From positions 2,356,001 through 2,420,000 of the forward strand of contig CAUWAG010000020.1 in the NCBI GenBank assembly GCA_963556695.1: 64,000 nucleotides of DNA. The letters are read 5' to 3'. The notes below the pieces were generated by a model. The model was not told the DNA's origin. It did no database searches and saw only the letters and a program-made list of their open reading frames with translations. The stretch comes from Anthostomella pinea (taxonomy: Eukaryota > Ascomycota > Sordariomycetes > Xylariales > Xylariaceae). How positions within the stretch are numbered: position 1 is the stretch's first letter; each line of letters begins with the position of its first letter. Of the stretch, positions 34,367 to 47,700 are shown in pieces. The position numbers were made by a program, and so were the translations under genes.

Positions 34367-37000
34367 TCATTGAGGTTGATTTGCCCACCAGTTGCCACCA
34401 GCAGAAGTCTGGGGGTTGCTCCACGCCGACGACACGGCCGGCAGAGCACCTGGATTCGAAGGCATGAACTGCCTCGGGGTTTGTTCTGGATGATACATCC
34501 CTTGGCCCGGGTTGGGGTAGCCCTGGGCCATACTCGCCATACCGGGATACTGCATAGTACCGGGCTGCATCTGGGGCGTCCCGCCCGGATGCCGAAGCTG
34601 AGGCACGGGTGACTGCTGCTGCTGCTGCTGCTGCTGCTGCGGGTGAGGTGACGCCTGAGCCTGGGCAGTATATCCCTGGTAATGTTGAGGCGTCTGCGGT
34701 GTCTGAGGGGGACCCCACATTTGGTTGGTAGAGCCATAGTTGTACGTCGGATTGCCCTGTGGCATGCTGCTGTTGCCAGGCTGGATGTTTGCTGGCCTGG
34801 ATGGCTTCTGCGCAGATGGCTGGGGCATGCCTCGCATGGGCGCCTGGCTCATCGACTGCTGAGAGTGGATTGGCTGCGAGTACGGCGCAGCAGTCATCAT
34901 CATTTGCGGGCTTTGGTTCGGGACCATACCAGAGGGCTGCATAACTGCGGAGGCAGTGTGAGGTGACTGACCTGGTCTCGTCGTAGGTAATGTAGTTTCG
35001 GGGCCGACGGCCTGAGTAGAGACCGGCTGCTCGTGAGGCCTACGCCATATGCCTTGCATGTAGTCATTCCTGATATCGCGCTGCGCGTTGACGGTGCGGT
35101 TGAACTCGGCGGCATGGTGTGCTTGCTGGTGGATTTCGTTGATGGGACTAGACTGTGTTCTGTCCTGGTAAGCCTGGCCGGTGATCTCCTGGCGAGGGCC
35201 TCCCTTGATGAAGTTGCTGTAGTCGCGCGTCCTCGTGTCATTTAGATCTGGTCCTACTGTTATCATGGGCATTCTGGTCGAGCTTCCTGGCGGTCCCATC
35301 ATACCTGGTTGAACGAGTGGGGGCTGCGGACCATTGCCAAACTGCGAGGTATTGGCATAGACTATTTCGCCATGAGGACCTCCTGGAAGTGGTGCCACGT
35401 TGTTGCTGGCCTCGGCTGCTTCTCTGGCTTTGGCCGCGCCTGGTCTCTTCTCGCCGGCCAAGTCAGCCTCGGTGAATCCTTGTTTTCTTGCCTTGCCCTC
35501 CCAATAGTCGTCTCGCACTCTGCGCCCGTTGACGATAACCCTGCTACCGAATTGACGGAACATCGACCGCGCCGTGACGATGGCAATTTGCCGAGACCGG
35601 TACGAGAATGGCAAGATCTCCTGCTGGACGAGGTCATCCTTCTCCGTCTGATTGGCGATGATCTTGAAAAGCGACCTGTTCTTGTTAAACAACAGGTATG
35701 AGTCCCTATATCCCAGCACTCTTGCGCATTCCGTAGCAAGCATGAATAATTTGTCGCCGCGGTGTGGGACGAGGAAGACCCGACATCGATATTCGCGCCC
35801 ACCAAGCAGTTGGCCATTCGGCATAACCTTCTTCTCACCAGCCTCGTCAGATTCGCGCGGCAGGTACTCGTCTCCGCCGGGGCCGAGCTGGTCGGTCGTA
35901 TGATCGCGGACGGTCGGGAGGGCTTTCAATGTGGTCTTCGTTGGCGTGGACTTGGGCGGAGGAGGCGACGCCTGGGCCGGGGTATAGTTCCCAGGCTGCC
36001 CAGGTAGTGAGGCATTCTGCGACTGCGGGGTGTGCGGCGGTATGGATTGCGACATTTGGGGAGGAGGTATTGGGGTCTGCTGATGAGAGTGTTCGGAAAA
36101 GCTGCCAGACGTTCGTGTTGGCTTCATCGGCCGGCCGCGCTTCTTGGCCTGTCTCGAATCACCTGCGACGTGACAGGCAGGTTAGCAAAGCAGGTACGAT
36201 ACATGCATTCTCGGTGCTGGTGCTGGCACTGGCGGTGCGGCGCCGTCGCACGATGACACCATGTAACGCGAACACGAACACGAAGACACACAACTGTCGA
36301 GTGCACGAGGGCGACGGCGCGGGTACACAAGCCAAGCGCGCACGACTTACCATCGTCTCCGGGGGTTCCAGTTGACTGCGCGTCCTGGTAAGATTCTGGC
36401 GAACGACTGCGCTTCAGGCCGCGGGAGTTCGAATTCAATAGTTCTGTGCGATCACAGGCGCGAGATCAGCAACCAGCACACACAATCCAACGACATGGTG
36501 TGACCCAATGCCGGACGCGACGACAATGTCAAGATGGATAACAACAAGCAGAGAGCATCGCGACAACGACTATTCAATCCGAACTTGAGTCGCGACAAGT
36601 GGGGGAGTATGTACGGCTGCTAGGTCTGGCGGGCGGGAAACGGGCGCAGACGGAGGGGGTAATGGGTGATGGGTGATGGGTGACGGGTGACGGGTGATGA
36701 CGCCGACGATCACTGGCTGCGGGCAGCAGATGCACCAGAGCCAGCGATGCAAGCCCGAAGCTTCATTTAGCCACGAGGAAAGTTCCGCGCGCGCATACAG
36801 TGGCGGCGCAAGGAATGAATCGCAAGCACGAGTGCGACGGGAAAAGAAACAACAATCGCATCGGGTTGAAGAATTGATATATTGAAGCCGGGACAGCGAA
36901 CAGCGAACAGCAGCGACTTACCAGAGTTCAGAGCAGCAGGGTTGATTGTCGCGGGATTGATGGTCGCACCCTCTGCGCCGTTAGGCTGGGTGGAATACAT
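34367..37000 (-). CDS. rsc7: Chromatin remodelling complex subunit Rsc7/Swp82 (Npl6)
   Basis: Subunit of the RSC/SWI-SNF nucleosome remodellers; nuclear. Three exons, 37000-36922, 36443-36351 and 36162-34367, join in phase and give about 655 residues. In order: short N-terminus starting MYSTQPNGAEG; a SRGLKRSRSPESY basic region; an AT-hook-like KKRGRPMKP at about residues 64-72; the conserved Rsc7/Swp82 domain at about 170-300 (REYRCRVFLVPHRGDKLFML, YRDSYLLFNKNRSLFKI, SYRSRQIAIVTARSMFRQFG, VRDDYWEGKARKQGF); then a long Gln/Pro/Met-rich disordered tail with a polyglutamine run of about nine near residue 575. The two introns are long for this genome (478 and 188 bp), and the first carries a minisatellite. 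Exon joins reproduce the expected NSRGLKRSRSP and GRP segments, so the model is good. Confidence 0.9.
34613..34640. repeat. CTG/CAG trinucleotide repeat in rsc7
   Basis: About nine uninterrupted CTG triplets on the plus strand, encoding the polyglutamine run of Rsc7 on the minus strand. A pure codon run of this kind is prone to length change. Confidence 0.9.
36664..36698. repeat. GGGTGAY minisatellite in rsc7 intron 1
   Basis: Five tandem 7-bp units alternating GGGTGAT and GGGTGAC, inside the first intron of rsc7. Confidence 0.8.
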
Positions 37001-37054
37001 TCAGGCGGGCACCAGGGCGACTCGACGATGCGATGTTGCACGTCAAGTCAGGCA

Positions 37055-37077
37055 GGCGGCGGCGGCGGCGGCGGCGG
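37055..37077. repeat. GGC microsatellite upstream of rsc7
   Basis: Seven and a half GGC units, 55 bp upstream of the rsc7 start codon, so probably in its 5' leader or core promoter. Confidence 0.85.
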
Positions 37078-39097
37078 AAGGGAACGACGTGGAGAACGCT
37101 GTGCCTGCAGAGCGACGTGTCTTGATATAGTTGGACTAGACAGCACACAGGCGATGGTTGAATGACGCGCGCGACGAGGCGAAAGGTCGCAGACAGGGCA
37201 GATCTGGGGGAGGATGGGCGAGTGATGGATGTGATGCGATGCGATGCGCCTGCTTGCGTTCGGCTCGAGGAGGGGGGGGGGGCGACAGTGCTGGGACTGC
37301 TGGGACCGCTGGAACCTCGCTGCTGGGGCCTGGGGGAAAGCCTGGGGGGGGGGGATGCAGGATTATTACTCGCGCATGTGGTTGGCAGATTGGTCGCAAT
37401 CCAAGCCCGAGTCTTCGTATCGGAGGGACGGACTGGGCGGGCGAGGGATGTATTGTATGGATCCCACCTATGCACTACTAGTATGTATGATGTATGATCG
37501 ATGGACGGATGGGCGGATGCAAATGGATGGATGTATGTACGGGGTGTGGGAGGAGGACGAGTCGAGGGATAGGCGGATGGTCGTCGAATGATAGCCGAGT
37601 ACCTGGTCTGTGAAGTATGTACGCGGATTGACGAGTCCGCGTGAAGACCAGAAGAGCAATAAAGGGAGGTAGTTTATGGAAGGGGAAGAGAGATCATGAT
37701 AGGACCAAAAGCAGGCAGGAGGCAACTCGGCAAGGCAATGCCAATACGTAAGAAATAAAGTGGAGGATGAGGATGGAGCCTCCTCTCTTCCTCTTTCTCA
37801 AGCGCAAGCGCGGCTGGAGGTGCCTCGAGCTTGCTTGTCAGGCAATTCCCATAAGACACACGACAAGTCCAGTTTTGGCGATTCCACTTTACGCGTTCCT
37901 CTTCCTCGTCCCTGGTGGGGTCACCCTCTTTCTCTTCGTTGAGTACGAATATTTTCAATTTCTGTTCGTGTTGTTCTCGTTCTCGGCCTCGTCCGTGACT
38001 GTCTTTATTCCTGACGAGTTCGTCCGCAACACAGGAAAGGCTCCTCTTCCTGTGAGACGGGAATTGTGTACGTATGTACGTGCCAATGCAATGTGGGTAC
38101 ATGCGGCGCTGTCGGGGAGGTATGTCCTTGTCAATGACAGGTATTGGAAAGTCCCAGCGAAGTCCAGGCGCGTGTGGTGGATGGCGATGGCGATGGAAAA
38201 TGAACGACTGAACAATAAGTGATTGAACTGAATATAATTTGCAATTTGCTATTTGCTAACCGTGTTGTAAATCCAATATCATAGGCCTTGGGCTGGAATT
38301 TGACTGCTAGTCGTCAGGCTCAGCTGAAGGTGGATGTTTTTAGTCTCTTCCTATCACCGGATGAGTCAATGGTTCGGTTCAGTGGTCGTTGCAATAGAGA
38401 GGACGGCAAGATATCGAGATTGTGTTTCGAATTTGCTAGTTTGCCTCGACTGTCGACTATTGTCAGGCGCAACAATAATAGACAGGGCAAGCTGCAAGTT
38501 AGAATCTGGGGTGGTGGGTGCCGCGGTATGTGGTGTGTGGTGTGGTGTGTGACAGGCGGGCACAGCAGGAAGCAGTAGCAGCAGTAGCAGTACCAGGATA
38601 CTCGCATCAAAGCGGATCCAGAACAGAGGTCAGGGCATGGTAATGTATGGTACAAACATGGGAGTCGACGATGACTGGATGAACGTGGATGTGGGATGGA
38701 CGGCGATGGAGGAGACCTGGGTTGGCAGCGAGGGAGGGAGGGAAGGAAGGAATAGAAGAGGGTGTGTATAGACGGGTAGCCCCCAGCAAGGTGTGGTGGG
38801 CCACTCAAAGAAGCCTGCCGCTACGGGCTTCCCCCATCGATTACCTTTAAAGTAGGTTTGTTATGATACCGTAGGGTTCCGATGCTGCTGACGTTGGCTT
38901 TTTGCTTCTGATTTCGGTTATTCGGGAAAGAAACCTGGGTGTGTTGAAGCCAAGGTCGGCAAGTAATAAGTTGCGCGCTTCGTCTATGTCGAAGAAAAGA
39001 TGACAATGTTGACTGGACGTTCAATGTGAAGTCGTTTCTGGTACGAGGTGAGTATAGCAGCCAGACGTGTGACGGGCGTGTGTGTAGGGTAGGTAAG

Positions 39098-39123
39098 TAC
39101 ATGTACATGTACATGTACATGTA
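39098..39123. repeat. ACATGT microsatellite
   Basis: Four tandem copies of the self-complementary hexamer TACATG/ACATGT in non-coding DNA. It can form a hairpin on either strand. Confidence 0.85.
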
Positions 39124-41138
39124 TGCACCGCGGATTTAGGTCGAACGCAGGCGCGGGTATGCAAGTGTCGGTCAGGACGACAGCCCAGAGCTCGGCGGCC
39201 GGGATAACTTGATATGATCGTCAACCACGTTTATATCTGTCTTCACATTCATAGATCCCAATATGTGTGTCTGTAGGTCTTGTATATGGACTTACTTGTT
39301 TTACTATCTAGGCAAGACCAACAATCGACGTAGATGCGGACAGTCAGTAGCCACATCAATAAGGGCAGTACTATGCGACCTGAAAAGACAAGAATAGACA
39401 CAGCCGGCGCAGGCTTCCCTACCAATGATGATGAGTTTAACAGTAAGTGATCATCAACAACCCGCGGCGCCGAGGAGAGAGGCCGAAGTTCGAGCAGGGC
39501 CACCTGGAACGGGTATTCGACAGGGGTCCTGGGGTGACACGACGGGCACGACAGGGCACAGGATTGGGGGTGCACAACCCTAGACTCACTGAATTCGACG
39601 ATGGATGAGGAACATGGAGTTAATAAAACTTAAAAGGAACGCGACCCGGAGCGTTGCATGGGGCCGGGGGAGGCAGGGGAGCCGGGGTTGGCCATGATTC
39701 ATCAACCCATTACAGTAGGGTACCGCGACTATGCATCAATCAGGCTTTCTCGCGGCCTCGTCGAAGAAGCCCCGTGTAGCGAATGATTGGTGCTAGTGTT
39801 CAGTACGTGCGACTTTCTTCTTGTCTTGATCAATGTCTTTTGCATTCCGTTTACTTCATATCACCATCACAGACAGACCGCAAGAGTCATCAGATCTCTC
39901 GCGCGTCCGGAGAACGACTTCAAACTTGGAGCCGACGATGCGATGCGCAACAAGGTTCCAGTGGTGGTAGGGCGTGATTGGGCGAGGGGCTGACGACAGA
40001 CGATTGGAATGCCTAAGGTAGGCTTGTAGGGATCACCACGCCCATTACTCAAAGAGGGTAAGCCTCGGCTACTATTAGCTCCCTCTCACATTGTCAAATC
40101 GTCAAAATGACTTCTTCTTCGCCCTACACGCAATATGTACTACGATAGAGCGCGTTGAGAGCGCGTTGAGAGCCCGTGGTCCGTGGCGCAGTCATACAGC
40201 AGGAGGCAGTCAGATTGACTGACACTTTGAGTCAGAGAAGGCATCCAGTCAGACTAGAGGGATTCACCGAAGCGCCGTGGCCCTCAAGCTTTGGCTAGGC
40301 ACATGTAAGTGAGAGCATCACAAAGCATCATGATATCGACGGGTATCCTTCAGGCAGTCTAGAACCAGCCGTATTATAAAGTGAGACCTGACGAGACACC
40401 CCGTATTGTCTTTGTCTGTGTGACCGGCCTGAGTCGACTGTAACGTCCCTGCATACGAACAACGCATTCCAGAACAGACTGCCCACGACTTTGAAGATAA
40501 GATAACCTTTCCAGGAACTCCATTCCTAGTTTCATGAGTGGAGTAGCGGGAAGATCAAGGAATCAAGATCGTTAGACCCGGACGGTGATATCAAATCCAA
40601 CATCTTGACAGTAAAAGCAATGATAAGACTCTATCTAGCTTTGGGCGCCTGTTCCGCGGTACACTATATGATTGAAGCCTGAAGAGCCGTGTTACCGTCT
40701 GCCGTGACATGCACCCCATACCCGGGCGCATCTCGTCAGCTTCAAGGTTGTCTGTATAAGTTGCCATGTACGGAAGTTTCATCAGATAGTTGGGTTTGCC
40801 GATGGACGCACCTCGGTTCTCACTTCGATCATAAAAGAGTCTCGAAACTCGACCACGCGCTACGGACCAATGCAGCGCTCGTGACCACCGGTCAGCGGTT
40901 ATCCATGGATCGCTGTCCGAGAAAGGCCGCAAGGAGCTAGCTATGTGGGCGGCGAGCGCGGACGCGGGATGCAAAATGATATATGAGGTGATTTGGAACA
41001 TCAGGGACAACTGATAGCTCGTGTGATGTGAGTAAGTGAGGTGAGCGATTCACAAGCGACTGCCTTTGGTGCTTTGGGTAGTTATACCCGAGGTCTCTTC
41101 AGAGAGATATACGAACCAACAGCCTAATATGTAGTGGG

Positions 41139-41215
41139 GTTCAATGTTGCTTGTTCCGCCTTTACGATATTCGCTGACTCTGACGAGTCTCTGTTATTAA
41201 GAGGCAACATTGAAC
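41139..41215. repeat. Perfect 12-bp inverted repeat
   Basis: Arms GTTCAATGTTGC (41139-41150) and GCAACATTGAAC (41204-41215) with a 53-bp spacer that itself holds a small GACTC/GAGTC hairpin. No obvious target duplication was seen. It could be a small foldback element or a structured transcript. Confidence 0.7.
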
Positions 41216-44200
41216 GAACATATCATCACCACGAGACACAGCTCCTGTGTGCCCGAATGCGCCGACGTAACACGGTTAGACGCGCTCGCTGCCTACCTTG
41301 GATTATCAACTTCGGCTTCGGATATGACTAGACGGTGCTCCTGATCCTGATCCTTTGGGGATGCGCTGAGCGGTCCCGAACCCAACCAACAACTCTGCGG
41401 CTTACGGCGCTGCAAGCTTCCATGTCAGCAATATTGCGCGATAGTGAAGCCCGGGCACCTGACCGGTGAGGAACAGACCTGCAGCCACCGACCTGCACGC
41501 GTCCCATTGGAGGAATACACAGTATGCACCTCATATGGCATCCAGACTTATATCAGCAGCGCAAGAAGCAGCCCTCTCCCGATGAGCAACCTGCAAGGCT
41601 ATCTTTGCTGCCTCGATTAGTCCGTGTCTATCTTGGCTTACCTGCATCATCTTGTGGTTCAAGTTTACCTTAGCTCGACTTGCCCAACATTGAAAGATCT
41701 CTGTGTTCGCCACTCGTAGCACATAAGCACGCACGCACGGCCTGAGGACCAAAACGGCAACGAGCTCATCATCCCCTCTAAAACGCCCCCAGCAGCTTCT
41801 ATAACGCGTAGTGTTTCGTCAGCAATTGTTCAGTATCGTTTTCGGCACAAAGCCGTCCTCTGAAATATTGTCGACTGCTCTCAGGGTTTTTGGTCAATTC
41901 TTAACCCCGACTAGCCACACGCCCCCCGGCGTTAATGGTAGTACTTTGCTACCTGCCCCCCGGTAAATTGAGTCATAGCTAGCATCCATGATTCCAGCCA
42001 TTCCTTCTTGTCTTCCTCCAGATCATTCCTTTCCACCTCATCCGAGACCACTCCCCAAGAGGATGATCTACTGTGTACAATTCCACCCGTCGGCCCGTGT
42101 CCAGCCTTGCATGGTGCTCGCTCGTGAAGGTCGCCCCGCTTGAAGAGACCCTGATGCTCAGATGTTTCACCTGACCATCACATCAGCATCTCAAGTCTGC
42201 GGTTTGCGCCCGAGATAAGAGTATCATCAACATAACCTGTTTAGACTGCCACCGAAGTCCACCATCAGCTAACTAGAGATACCAGGGTACGCTTACATCA
42301 ACGCCGTCCTCTCTAGTCGACCGCTGGGTCCTGAGACGCAGCTGCGCCAGGCCAATCACCATGCACGGCGACAGATGCGCCACCGCGGTCGAATCTGCCC
42401 AACCTGCAGTTCGCGGGGTCAAGCCGTCGGCCGACTGCTGTGAGCCTATCATGAACGGCTCGTCTTGTCGCTATCGGCATGCCAAGACGGGTAGGAGACA
42501 AACGGCCTTGCTGACCTTATTTCTTGACGATTTGTGAGTCATCCGTCCGGCAACCTGTCTGTCTACCTACGCGTCGACAATGTGTGAGGAGACATGCCGG
42601 GCAAGATGACAGGTCTGTTCATGTCTCGCTGTCCGCCTTTCGACGCAGACCGATGGATCTAAGCATCCCTAAGCCGCGTGCATGCGAGTGCGACGTTGCG
42701 CTGAGAATAGCATTAATCACTTCCGCCACCCCTTGCTGAAACTCATTCGTACTGTGCCGTCAAAGTGGACAGCTCGGTTGCTTGATTAATACCTTACGGA
42801 CACGTGCGGACCGGACTATATCGTGTGTTGGGCGGCGGCTTCGACAATTATAGGCCACTGGGTGCTGAGGATAGGTATGCTTTCAATCCCAATCAAACAT
42901 ATCTCCAGTCCGGCTGCTCGCCTGACTACAGTCTACACTATGGGATACCAGACTTACCTCATGCGGAGCTCGAATGTGTACCCCAAGCATGCGCGCGAAG
43001 AAGTCAGGTATCACAGCACAAGCGTGTCTACTTCGCCCCGCTCAACGAGGTCAGCCTGGAGTCGTATTGCCCGAACAGGCCGTTCCATCAACGCCATAGA
43101 CAGAGTGAATACCGGACTGCTCCAGAACCAAGATGGCGGGACCCGTCGTCAAGTACCACGCCGTTTTGCCTACTGAATAGCGGCGTAAGTTAGCCCGAGC
43201 AACGGTAACGGTCTCCTGAAGCTCGTGGCTTTGTATACCCCAAACGACTAGTGCTCGACTTTGATCTGATTTCATGGACAACAGAAACTAGCTCAGCTCA
43301 CCAGAGAGTCATCCGCATGCATTCTCGCTGAACACAAAGTTTCGTGATATGTTGCTACTAATCAGGGGCGCTGAGTATCACCGGCCCAAACGGTTAGGTA
43401 GCACAACGCCTTATGCCGTCCATTCCCTTCCTGTACGATGCTGCAGCCAAGCTCTAGTTAGCTCTCGCGCATTCATCTAGCTGCAGAAAAGTCCCAAGAC
43501 CTCGCCGCAGCCGATGGCACGGTACAAATTCCCGTCTCCTTTCTCTCTGCCTTCTCCTGGGCGCCGAGGGCGTTTCAGCTGTCAAAGGGCAGATCACCTG
43601 CTCGTCACAGGGGAGGCCCGGCTTCGTGCCCGCGCCCACAGGTGTCACAGATCTAGCCATGGCAAGTCACATATGCGTATACGATTGCCGAATGGCTCCG
43701 TGCACACATATTTGAGTCAAAGTCGACGTATTGGGGTGTGGGGAGCCTGCCGTGATCCGGAGCATTAATGACTCAGCATTAATGGGCTCGCGGATATCAC
43801 ACAGGCTCACATGGGCCACCCCCGGCTCTGCATCTCCTCTGCAGCAGCTGCTGCAGTGGGACTTTGTGAAGAAATAGATCATCCGTAGGTATGTTTCACA
43901 ATCCCGGCCCATTTCGACTCACGACCGACGCGACGCTGGAGCCGGGCGGCGTCATTGAGCGTCGAGGCCAATGATCAGGCGATCTGGCCTCGAGACGCAG
44001 ACCGGATTCATGGTCGGTGTTTGTTGACCTTTGACATGATTGGCCTCCCGAAGCCAATCCTTACCTTCAGGTATGAATGAAGACACGCCACAGCTGAATA
44101 GCAAGCCCAGTAACTGGACAGCTAGAACAGCCAAGGGACTACAACATACTAGTGAAACAGGCCTATCTGGGATAACTACCGGTATAATATAAATCGAGGC

Positions 44201-44766
44201 ATATGACTATGAACAGTACTACTCCGGGCATGGGCGTTACCCCATATCAACCTAGATGGTGGCGTTGCGGGAGCGCAGGTCTCACTGTTCTTCAATCGAT
44301 GATGTGAGATACCAGTTCAACCGGTCAGAGTAGGCATATCCAACTCCAACTAGGGATTAACTTCCGGGCTGCGCATATCTCTTAGCAGCAGAACCGTCTG
44401 CCGCGATAGTCGACGCGCAATGAGACGCAGTCGGCCATGTGCAAGCTTCCAGTGCTTGTTGATGAGAGGGGCACTCTACGCATGGCATAAAACGCGCCTC
44501 TCAAGAACCCATGCGCCTTCTCAGGACTCATCAGACTCAGAAGCCCGATGGCGGCCGGGAAATCAAGTTCCGCAATCTGGCTGACCCCTCACTTTTGCGT
44601 CGCCGACGGCTTCCGTCTGTGACTTTCCTCTTTCCTCGAGACATCGTATTCCCGTTGTTCCCAAATTCCCAGATCGCCGGCGGTCGATGGAGACGAGCAC
44701 GACAAGACGTTGGGATAGCACCATCGCTCCTAGAATTCTCATGTGACTCAGTGGGTCTCTGGTGTA

Positions 44767-44786
44767 TCAGCAGCAGCAGCAGCAGC
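44767..44786. repeat. CAG microsatellite
   Basis: About six CAG/AGC units in a region without a supported gene. Confidence 0.8.
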
Positions 44787-47700
44787 CTATCCTGAAGGGG
44801 CCCAGAACATCTGGGGAACGACGGGCGATAGCGAGAAAGAGGGTGTGCAGAGTGCAGCGCGGCCGTTCGAGGAGGGCAGCATCAAGGGGGTGGAGGCCCA
44901 CGAGGAGGCAGACGCAGACCGGGGTGAGGCACACCCTTCTGACCCTGACGATGGCCTCGCGCAGCCCCATTGGCCCAGGCCGTCGACTGAGGTGCTCGTC
45001 GTCCAACCAGCTGACACCCCTTCGCAAGCTCAGGATGTTGAGAACCTGGCTCAAACCCACAGACCCAAGCTGCAAATCATGGGCCATCTTGGCAATCGGC
45101 TGTGCCCACCTCTTGCTCAACTGCAACCGCCCAAGCCGCCACATCTCTTGCTCCATGATCCATCCTGGCCGTGCTGCCGTGGTGGCTTGCATCAGGCAGC
45201 ACGAACATGGGGGACGCGGACTGTGGCCTTGCCTTGCCTTGCCTCAGGCCTGCAGGAGAGTCGGCATTACATCGCGTCGCATCGTGCTGTCTCTCCTTGC
45301 ACATTCCCTCGTCCTCGTCCTTGACCTTATCTTCTCGTGATAATGTGGCTTTCGCCGACTCCACCCCGTCTTCCGAACCCAACCGAGCCTGTCTGTCGAC
45401 GAGCAACCACAAGCACCCCAGCCTCTTCCCCAGACGTCGAGGTATGGGCACAGCCATGATTCAGAGCAGGAAGAGGACGAGGGGAGACACACACAAACGG
45501 CAGGATTGCAGAGATCTTGCGCGGCAATGCCACCACCCATAGCTTCGACAGCCCAATTTTCTTTGAACTTGAACTTGACTTGCTGCCTTCCGTCGGCAGT
45601 CAGTCATCTCTTCCTAGTCGCGTCTACCTCCCTACAGACACCCACACCACCTATACCCATACCCACACACACAGAGACGGTATGATAGCCACAGGGAGTG
45701 GCACTCCACGATCTTTGTAATGGTCATGGATAGGCGTGTGCATCGACGCGACGACCCACCCACCCCCCGCAATGACAGACGCTCAGGCTACCTGTTCGCC
45801 CGTCGTCTGTGCATATCACGACAGCTCGGCCGCACGGGAGATCCCTGCTACCCGCTCTTGCAGGCTCCCACCAAGTTCGATCGAACTTTGACAGACATTG
45901 CCCCGGTGCTAGCTAGCAAGTCCTGGACTTCTAGCCCACTATCTACCTGTATGTACGGTACCTCTTCTGTCGTAATTTAGAATTCAAGTCTCCGAAGGGC
46001 GACTATCGCTTACATGTTCAGCTCTGGGGTAGGGGGCTTTGCGACGATGACGCAACGCCATGTCCAATATTGCTACCGGGGCGTAGGAGATGCGCTCTAG
46101 TGAGGAGTGCCCAGAGCATTGCTGGGCTTGGCCGGAGCAGACCCTCACGCGTCCCTGCTCAGCTGAGAGGCGCCGGCCAGACTAGACTATGCAGTATCTA
46201 GAGACTTGAATTCTGCATCTCGGGAGCTAAACCCAATCTTCTTCTGGAGACTCCCCACTGCCGATTACATCACGAGAGATCATCAGCAGTTCCCCGAACC
46301 TGTCGTCGATGGGTGACACGAGATTCATGGCTGTATCCGACATGGGCAACACGGTGGCACAACATGCGGAAGGCTTCCCAGAGGCTTGGCCACGCCACAT
46401 CTTCGACGATGATGGGCAAGTATGGTTGTTTCAGGTTGATGTCGAAGGGGGGACTCCAGGACATGTCTGCCGAGTGGTCCATAGTCCGTGCCGGGTTTAT
46501 AGGTAATTACAGCCTACAGGGAGACGATCCGGGAGGCCACGCATACTCTACTTACACACATCCACACAACCTAGACACACGCAGTACCCACAGACGTCCT
46601 TGGTCTTCAACACCGAGCGGCTCGGCTCGACTTGACTTGGCCTAGCGACCTCGTGCCATGGGCAAAGACAGAACCCCCTCTTCAACTTCCAAGGTTGACT
46701 TCATCCGGTATCGCTCGGTGTGTATGCTGACAGATAGACAGGAAAATGGGCTCTCGCCAACGCGTTGCCCGGCCCCTGGTCCTTCGACTGCCTCAATTCG
46801 CCCCGTCTGGCTGGGCTTGGAAACAGGAAAACAGGGTCGGGCGAGAACGGGGTTCGGTCTGCGCACTCCATAGCACTTCTGACAAGATCAACGTCGCGAT
46901 CGGCCGCCCAGGACTCTATTCGGCTGCCTGGTAGGGGCTTAGATTCTAGACCGGTGTCCATGTCTTGTTGACCAACCTCTGACGGTGGTGGTGGTGTCGT
47001 ACGCAACACCGCTGCTGCCTTGAATCTTGATATGTAGAAACGTCAACATGATGACTCGTGATCCTCGCGTCCCATCTCAAATCGCGGACCAGACCAAACC
47101 GGACCAGCCCAGATCGTACCAGACCAACCAAGGTCGGAACGAGTCGCGAAGCTAGCCATGAGATGTGCCTTGTGCGCGATCGCACGAGGCGGAGGTGCAA
47201 CGTTCCTCGACATGGACTCTATCTGCCCTGGCCTTGTTTGGCCTCCTTCACTGGAAGTCGGAATAAGCTCTACGGGCCCTTCTGGGGTGGCTCTCACGGA
47301 CCACCGCGGATCTCATCTCATCTGATGTATCACGTCCTAATCAAGGCATAGGCGGTATTGCAGCATCTAGGTTCTTACTAGCAAACCACCCCCATGGACA
47401 GGTATACCCCCAAGCTCCATAGTCCATACACGCCGCTGCCGCCGTTTGGGGTTCCAGTCTTCTAGACGATATCGGGAAGGGTCTCGAATGGCACAGTGGC
47501 CTCCTCGCTGCTAATTTTACCGACTTGCCATGGCTCGTGTCGTCTCGTCCGCTCTTGACATGCAGCAGACAGCAGCCATAATGTCACGGTGGACCCAGAG
47601 GCGCGCAACGAACTGCACGCTGCAATATGGCAGAAGTGGCCGGCTGAATGCCGTCGATCATACAACTCAGATTAATATAGATCCATCGAGATGCTGATAG

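Noticed and set aside
44743..45340. Two long overlapping plus-strand frames and one minus-strand frame
   Set aside because: All three are open at once because the DNA is GC-rich and poor in stops. None has motifs or splice-linked partners.
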